Source: an uncultured Collinsella sp. (lineage in GTDB: Bacteria > Actinomycetota > Coriobacteriia > Coriobacteriales > Coriobacteriaceae). Taken from it: DNA of 49,978 nucleotides. The stretch's first letter is position 1. Each line of letters starts with the position of its first letter. The DNA is taken from NCBI GenBank assembly GCA_900757615.1, contig CAAEON010000042.1:1-49978 (forward strand), given 5' to 3'. The notes under the pieces are model-generated. The model did no database searches, was not told where the DNA came from, and saw only the letters and a program-made list of their open reading frames with translations. This document shows, piece by piece, positions 45,182 through 49,978 of the stretch. Made by a program: the position numbers and the translations under genes.

Positions 45182-47524
45182 CTATTTTGCCACTTTAGGC
45201 TTAAAGGTTCGCAGGCGCAGCGCATTGCTTACGACGCACACGCTCGATAAGCTCATGGCTGCAGCGCCAAACATCGGCGAGAGTTGCCAGCCGGTGAGCG
45301 GGAAGAACACGCCCGCGGCGAGCGGAATGCCGATACCGTTGTAGAACAGCGCCCAGAACAGGTCCTGCTTGATGTTGCGAATCGTGGCGCGCGAAAGCTC
45401 GATGGCCCGCGCAACATCCATGAGGTCGCTGCGCATGAGTACCACGTCGGCGCCCTCCTTGGCGATGTCGGCGCCGGTGCCAATGGCAAGTCCCACGTCG
45501 GCGCGCGCCAGGGCGGGGGAGTCGTTGATGCCGTCGCCCACCATGGCGACCTTGCTGCCCGCATCCTGCAGTTCGTGCACGTGGCGTTCCTTGTCGGCGG
45601 GCAGGACGTCGGCGATAACCTGTTCGCTGGTGAGTCCCACGCGGCGGGCGATGGCCTCGGCCGTCACGCGGTTGTCGCCGGTGAGCATGCGCACGTCGAC
45701 GCCGAGCTCGCGGAGCGCGGCGATTGCCACGGCACTCGTTTCTTTGACCTCGTCAGCCACGGCGATGGTGCCGACAAGCTCGTCGTTCTTGGCAAAGAAC
45801 AGCGGCGTTTTGCCCTCGGCGGCAAATCGCTCCGCAAGTCCTGCGGGCACGGTGATACCCAGCTCGCTCATCAGACGAACGTTGCCGGCAGCGATGACGT
45901 TTTGTCCCTCGCGCGCGGTAACGCCTCGCCCGGGCACGGCGGCAAAGTCCTCGACCATGCGTGCGACGATTCCGCGCGACTCGCACTCGGCCATAATCGC
46001 CTCGGCCAGCGGGTGCTCGCTCGAGCGCTCCAACGCGGCGGCCAGCTTGAGCAGCGCCTTTTCGCTCATGGCGGGCGAGCCGTCAGCGCGCGCGGCAACC
46101 ACAATGTCGGTCACGGCCGGCTTGCCGCGGGTGACCGTGCCCGTCTTATCGAGCACCACGGTGCCCACGTCGCGCAGGTTCTCCAGCGCCTCGGCGCTCT
46201 TAAACAGAATGCCCATCTCTGCGCCCTTGCCGGTGCCCACCATAATGGCGACGGGCGTGGCCAGGCCCAGCGCGCACGGACAGCTGATCACCAGCACGGC
46301 TACGGCGGAGGTGAGCGCCTCGTTTATGCTGCCGGTCAGTGCCATCCACACCGCAAAGGTCACGGCCGAAATCACGAACACCACGGGCACGAACACGCCG
46401 GCGACCTTGTCGGCCAGGCGGGCGATAGGCGCCTTGGTGGCATTGGCATCCTCGACGAGCTGGATGATCTTGGCAAGCGACGTGTCGGCGCCCACGCGTG
46501 TGGCACGGAAGGTAAACGATCCGGTGCGGTTGACCGTGGCGGCGTTGACGGTGTCGCCGGCGGCCTTTTCCACGGGGATGGACTCGCCGGTGAGCGCGCT
46601 CTCGTCCACGGCCGACGCGCCCTCGAGTACCACGCCATCGACGGGAATGGACTCGCCGGGGCGCACGCGCAGGACCTGGCCGGGAAGGATGCTGTCGACG
46701 TCGACGGTGGTTTCGGTGCCGTCGTCGGCAACGACGGTCGCGGTCTTGGGCGCCAGGTCGATCAGCGCCTCGATGGCGCCGCCGGTCTTGGATTTGCTGC
46801 GCGTCTCGAGGTATTTACCCACGGTGACGAGCGACAGGATCGTGCCGGCGCTCTCAAAATACAGATTGTCCATGCCCGTCATCATGGCCTCGTGGACCTG
46901 ACCCGCGGCTAACTGGTCGGCCATGATGAACATGGCATAGAGCGACCAGGCGACGGAAGCGGTGGCGCCCACGGCAATAAGGGCGTCCATGGTAGGAGCG
47001 CCGTGCGCGAGCGACTTGAAGCCGTTGATAAAGTACGCATCGTTGACATAGACGATGGGGATGAGCAGGACGAGCTCGGTGAGGGCGAGCGTCATGCTGT
47101 GGGTATGGTCGGTGAAAATGCCGGGCAGCGGCCAACCGAGCATGTGCCCCATGCCTATGTAGAACAACGGGATGAGAAAGATGATTGAGATGATGAGACG
47201 GGTACGCATGGCGGAGGCGGTGGCCTCCAGCTTTTTGGTTGGCGACTCCATATGGGCGGCGCCGGACCTGACTTGCGTGCTGCCGTTTGAGCCGGCGGCA
47301 CCGGTGCCCGCATCGACGGGCGAGGCCGAGTAGCCCGCGCGGTCGACGGCGGTGCAGATATCGTCGGGGGAGACCTGCGCGGGGTCGTAGTCGACCATCA
47401 TGGAACCGGCGAGTAGGTTGACCGCGACGCTTTGGACGCCGTCGAGCTTGCTCACGGCGCGGTCCACATGCGCCTGGCAGGCGGCGCATGTCATGCCGCC
47501 CACGTCGAACTTATCTTGAGCCAT
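45182..47524 (-). CDS. copA: Copper-exporting P1B-type ATPase
   Basis: This 780-residue pump expels Cu(I). An N-terminal HMA domain has MTCAAC (residues 11-16). Eight membrane helices are predicted, with the transmembrane metal site CPC at about 415 (ISCPCALGLATP). The phosphorylation motif DKTGT is at about 457-461, the HP motif SEHPLAEAI follows, and GDGIND is at about 661. Between the HMA domain and the first helix is a low-complexity linker of about 40 residues. AAAGGAG precedes the ATG. It is the first gene of copA-copZ-csoR. Confidence 0.96.
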   Translation of the reverse strand: MAQDKFDVGGMTCAACQAHVDRAVSKLDGVQSVAVNLLAGSMMVDYDPAQVSPDDICTAVDRAGYSASPVDAGTGAAGSNGSTQVRSGAAHMESPTKKLEATASAMRTRLIISIIFLIPLFYIGMGHMLGWPLPGIFTDHTHSMTLALTELVLLIPIVYVNDAYFINGFKSLAHGAPTMDALIAVGATASVAWSLYAMFIMADQLAAGQVHEAMMTGMDNLYFESAGTILSLVTVGKYLETRSKSKTGGAIEALIDLAPKTATVVADDGTETTVDVDSILPGQVLRVRPGESIPVDGVVLEGASAVDESALTGESIPVEKAAGDTVNAATVNRTGSFTFRATRVGADTSLAKIIQLVEDANATKAPIARLADKVAGVFVPVVFVISAVTFAVWMALTGSINEALTSAVAVLVISCPCALGLATPVAIMVGTGKGAEMGILFKSAEALENLRDVGTVVLDKTGTVTRGKPAVTDIVVAARADGSPAMSEKALLKLAAALERSSEHPLAEAIMAECESRGIVARMVEDFAAVPGRGVTAREGQNVIAAGNVRLMSELGITVPAGLAERFAAEGKTPLFFAKNDELVGTIAVADEVKETSAVAIAALRELGVDVRMLTGDNRVTAEAIARRVGLTSEQVIADVLPADKERHVHELQDAGSKVAMVGDGINDSPALARADVGLAIGTGADIAKEGADVVLMRSDLMDVARAIELSRATIRNIKQDLFWALFYNGIGIPLAAGVFFPLTGWQLSPMFGAAAMSLSSVCVVSNALRLRTFKPKVAK

Positions 47525-47571
47525 GGCTTCTCCTTTCTGCGGCGTAGTGTTTGAATTGTTAACCTGCTGAT

Positions 47572-47602
47572 ACTATACACCCATACCCCCTGGGGGTGTC
47601 CA
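47572..47602 (-). promoter_or_regulatory. copA promoter with CsoR operator
   Basis: On the minus strand, TGGACA (-35, 47597-47602) and TATAGT (-10, 47572-47577) are 19 bp apart. Between them is ACCCCCAGGGGGT (47585-47597), the G/C palindrome typical of CsoR sites. Repressor binding would cover the promoter. No other promoter is needed for the operon. Confidence 0.75.
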
Positions 47603-47676
47603 GTATAGAAAGAAATGTATGACATTTCGTTACAGATGAGGGTGGCTGCTCAATCGTTGGCAGCTCATGTCAAACA

Positions 47677-47811
47677 TCTCGATCTGTAACATCTAGCGGG
47701 GAAAATGACCTCTAACTGTTACAGATCGAGATTATGTTTTGCGATGTTTGAGTTCGTCTCAATCTGTAACGTGTAGACCCGGTTTTGTCTCGTAACTGTT
47801 ACAGATTGAGA
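47677..47811. repeat. Pair of P1 hairpins
   Basis: Units at 47677-47731 and 47757-47811 are 80 bp apart with a 25-nt linker. The fifth arm pair is G-C in the first and A-T in the second. The second unit's centre, read in reverse complement, resembles 40768 and 42123, so it appears inverted. They lie in the 551-bp gap between copA and the helicase; that gap also contains the copA promoter and the helicase leader. Confidence 0.9.
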
Positions 47812-47870
47812 CAATCGGCCCAGACCCGCCTCGTCATCTGTGGTTTACGTGGGGGCATGCGAAGCGCGGG

Positions 47871-48075
47871 TATACTAACCGGCGGCGAATCTGCTCCATC
47901 GCTTAGGGCCGCTGCGTCTGGACGGCGCGTGATAGGGCTGCCAAAGCGATCGCCAGCGTGCTGAGCAACGTCCTCTCTGTGCGCACCTGTTTTGTATGTA
48001 TTAGCGCACTACCAAGCACGCCCCGCGCGGCTGCATGCCGTGCCCATAACGCGTGCAGATAAGGAACAACAACAT
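47871..48075 (+). promoter_or_regulatory. -10 and long leader of the DEAD-box helicase gene
   Basis: TATACT (47871-47876) is a good -10 with no clear -35. If used, the leader is about 190 nt. Long leaders are typical for cold-induced helicases and allow temperature or autoregulatory control. No second gene is seen in the leader. Confidence 0.4.
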
Positions 48076-49978
48076 ATGCGTAATTCTGTATCCGACGTCA
48101 CGGACGCCGAGATTCTGGACGAGACCCGCGAGGCCATGACCCAGGCTGCCTTCGATGCTGCCGACGAGGCCAATGCTGCCCAGGCCGTCGAGTCCGCGAC
48201 CGAGAACCTGCCCGCCTTTGACGAGCTGGGACTTTCGGACGAGATGCTTCGTGCCATCGAGAACCTGGGCTACACGGCGCCCACGCCCGTGCAGGCCGGC
48301 TCGATCCCCGTGGTGCTCGAGGGCCGCGACCTGCTTGCCGCCGCTCAGACCGGCACCGGCAAGACGGCCGCTTTCTTGCTGCCGACCATGAACAATCTGG
48401 AGCACATTGCTCCGCCCAAGCCCGTGCGCGAGCGCGGCGGCCGCAACCGTCGTCGCGGCGCCAAGAAGCCCGAGGGCAACGGCCGCGGCCCCGTGATGCT
48501 CGTCATCACCCCCACGCGCGAGCTCGCACAGCAGATTGACGAGGTCGCGAGCAAGATCGCCGACGTTACGGGCCATGTTGCCGTGACCGTCGTGGGCGGC
48601 GTGAGCTACAAGCCGCAGACCGCGGCGCTCAAGTACGGCTGCGACATCCTGGTCGCCACGCCGGGCCGTCTGGTCGATCTGATCGAGCAGGGCGCTTGCC
48701 GCCTGGACGAGGTCAAGGTGCTGGTGCTGGACGAGGCCGACCGCATGCTCGACATGGGCTTTTTGCCCGCCGTCCGTCGCATTGTGCGCGAGACGCCGGC
48801 CGAGCGCCAGACGCTGCTGTTCTCGGCCACGCTCGACGAGGAGGCCGTGGGCGAGATCACCGACCTGGTGAGCGACCCGGCCCGCGTGGAGATCGCGCCC
48901 GCTACATCGACCGCCGACACCGTCGACCAGTTTGTGTTCCCGGTGTCCATCGAGGCCAAGAACAACCTGCTGCCCGAGTTCCTCAAAAAGGAGGGCCCGG
49001 AGCGCACTATCGTCTTTATGCGCACCAAGCACCGCGCCGACAGCTGCTGCCGTCGCTTGGAGCGTAAGGGCATCAAGGCCGCCGCGATCCACGGCAACCG
49101 TAGCCAGGCCCAGCGCGAGCGCGCGCTCTCGGCCTTCCGCGACGGTACCGTCGACGTGCTGGTGGCAACCGACGTGCTTGCCCGCGGCATCGACATTAGC
49201 GACGTGCGCTACGTTGTGAACTTTGACGTGCCGGCAGAGCCGACCGACTACATTCACCGCATTGGCCGCACAGGCCGCGCCGGCGAGCTGGGCTGGGCCA
49301 TTACGTTTGTGACCGAGCAGGACGTCGATGAGTTCTACGAGATCGAGAAGCTCATGGACAAGACCGCCGACATCTACGAGGCCGGCGACTTGCATGTGGG
49401 TCCTAACCCGCCCGTGGTTGACCCCGAGCGCGACCCTGCCGCCTTTAAGGTGAAGAAGAAGACCAAGCGCGGCAAGTCCAAGAGCAAGAAGAAGCTTGAG
49501 CAGGCGCGTCGCGACGGCAAGCGCAACGGCGACGATTACGGCGATGTTGCCGGTCGTTCCAACCGCGGTCGCGATGAGCGTCGCGGCGACGGCGAGCGTC
49601 CGAGCCGTCCCAAGCGCGGCGGCAAGACCCGCGTGCGCGAGGGCGTTCAGGCTCGCGTGGACGAGGCCGTGGAGAGCGTGGCTCGCGAGGTAGCTGTCGA
49701 GGAGCGTGGCGGTGCTGTTGAGCAGGGCCCGCGCGGCAACCGTGCCGAGCGTCGTGCCAAGCAGTTCCAGGGCGAGGCACACCGCCGTCGTCGTGAGGAC
49801 GAGGACCGTGGCGGTCGTCGTCGTGTTGAGCGCGAGGACGAGGGCCACGGTTCGCGCAGCGGCAAGCGCGGCTCGGGTGACCGTCGTCGCTCCGGTCGCG
49901 ATGGCGAGCGCGGCGGGCGCGATGAGCGCCGTGGCGGCGAAGGCCGTGGTTCGCGTGACGAGCGTGGTACCCGCGGCG
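48076..49978 (+). CDS. DEAD-box RNA helicase (3' end outside window)
   Basis: At least 634 residues are encoded. Motifs in order: Q motif FDELGLSDEML with GYTAPTPVQ, Walker A AQTGTGKTAA, PTRELAQQ, TPGRLVD, DEAD, SAT, then the second RecA domain with VATDVLARGID and HRIGRTGRAG. From about 460 the chain is a very long basic and acidic tail rich in Arg, Gly, Asp and Glu (RGG/RDE repeats), expected to bind RNA and possibly to phase-separate. AAGGA precedes the ATG. The family (CsdA/DeaD/RhlE-like) acts in ribosome assembly and RNA decay. The stop is not in the window. Confidence 0.95.
   Translation, partial: MRNSVSDVTDAEILDETREAMTQAAFDAADEANAAQAVESATENLPAFDELGLSDEMLRAIENLGYTAPTPVQAGSIPVVLEGRDLLAAAQTGTGKTAAFLLPTMNNLEHIAPPKPVRERGGRNRRRGAKKPEGNGRGPVMLVITPTRELAQQIDEVASKIADVTGHVAVTVVGGVSYKPQTAALKYGCDILVATPGRLVDLIEQGACRLDEVKVLVLDEADRMLDMGFLPAVRRIVRETPAERQTLLFSATLDEEAVGEITDLVSDPARVEIAPATSTADTVDQFVFPVSIEAKNNLLPEFLKKEGPERTIVFMRTKHRADSCCRRLERKGIKAAAIHGNRSQAQRERALSAFRDGTVDVLVATDVLARGIDISDVRYVVNFDVPAEPTDYIHRIGRTGRAGELGWAITFVTEQDVDEFYEIEKLMDKTADIYEAGDLHVGPNPPVVDPERDPAAFKVKKKTKRGKSKSKKKLEQARRDGKRNGDDYGDVAGRSNRGRDERRGDGERPSRPKRGGKTRVREGVQARVDEAVESVAREVAVEERGGAVEQGPRGNRAERRAKQFQGEAHRRRREDEDRGGRRRVEREDEGHGSRSGKRGSGDRRRSGRDGERGGRDERRGGEGRGSRDERGTRG

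Noticed and set aside
47585..47597. P1-like repeat at the copA promoter
   Set aside because: The ACCCCC/GGGGGT palindrome has a different sequence and size and fits a CsoR operator.
48001..49848. 615-residue minus-strand ORF
   Set aside because: It is antisense to the DEAD-box helicase, whose motifs are all present on the plus strand. Low-complexity Leu/Ala/His-rich sequence is typical of the opposite strand of a high-GC gene.

Overview
The window is high-GC bacterial DNA with short intergenic gaps. Gene content and protein sequence style point to Actinomycetota, class Coriobacteriia, most like Collinsella. That placement is inference from recognisable families (alanine-tailed L31, secA-prfB pair, split transketolase, ftsE with a long N-terminal extension, Nramp, gltBD) and from dense interspersed palindromic repeats; no database search was possible.

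Layout. 1-6116: adenine deaminase, two Cof-type HAD phosphatases, citrate synthase and an ACT-domain protein. 6297-13572: an accessory island bounded by a 64-bp direct repeat. It carries a truncated tyrosine integrase, an XRE regulator with a DUF2975 membrane partner, a double-length ABC permease with its ATPase, a second permease-ATPase fusion, and a small Tyr-rich secreted protein. 13683-26369: housekeeping block with rpmE and its structured leader, secA, prfB, a YitT-family protein, both transketolase halves, ftsE-ftsX and rnr. 26488-31655: serine recombinase, VanZ-like protein, ArsC/Spx-like protein, a truncated ORF, tRNA-Gln and tRNA-Glu, TPR protein, smpB, flavin reductase-like protein and rubredoxin. 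31809-39612: Nramp Mn transporter and gltB-gltD. 39613-43779: an unknown gene, a predicted PD-(D/E)XK nuclease flanked by palindromic hairpin repeats, and an amidohydrolase. 43914-47602: zinc-ribbon protein and a copper-resistance operon (copA-copZ-csoR) with a recognisable CsoR operator. 48076-end: DEAD-box helicase running off the window.

Three signals stand out. (1) A hairpin repeat family ('P1') has eight full copies. Each is 14-bp arm + exactly 27 nt + 14-bp arm, and where copies are tandem the period is 80-81 bp. One arm pair is G-C, A-T or G-T in different copies, which is covariation expected of a folded RNA or cruciform. The copies surround a predicted nuclease. (2) Release factor 2 has Ser-Pro-Thr where the stop-reading tripeptide is normally Ser-Pro-Phe. 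Stop codons in the window are 22 TAG, 13 TAA and only 4 TGA, and all four TGA stops are in accessory genes. (3) The 7.3-kb island carries a peptide plus ABC-transporter module that resembles a bacteriocin/export-immunity locus without matching one I can name.
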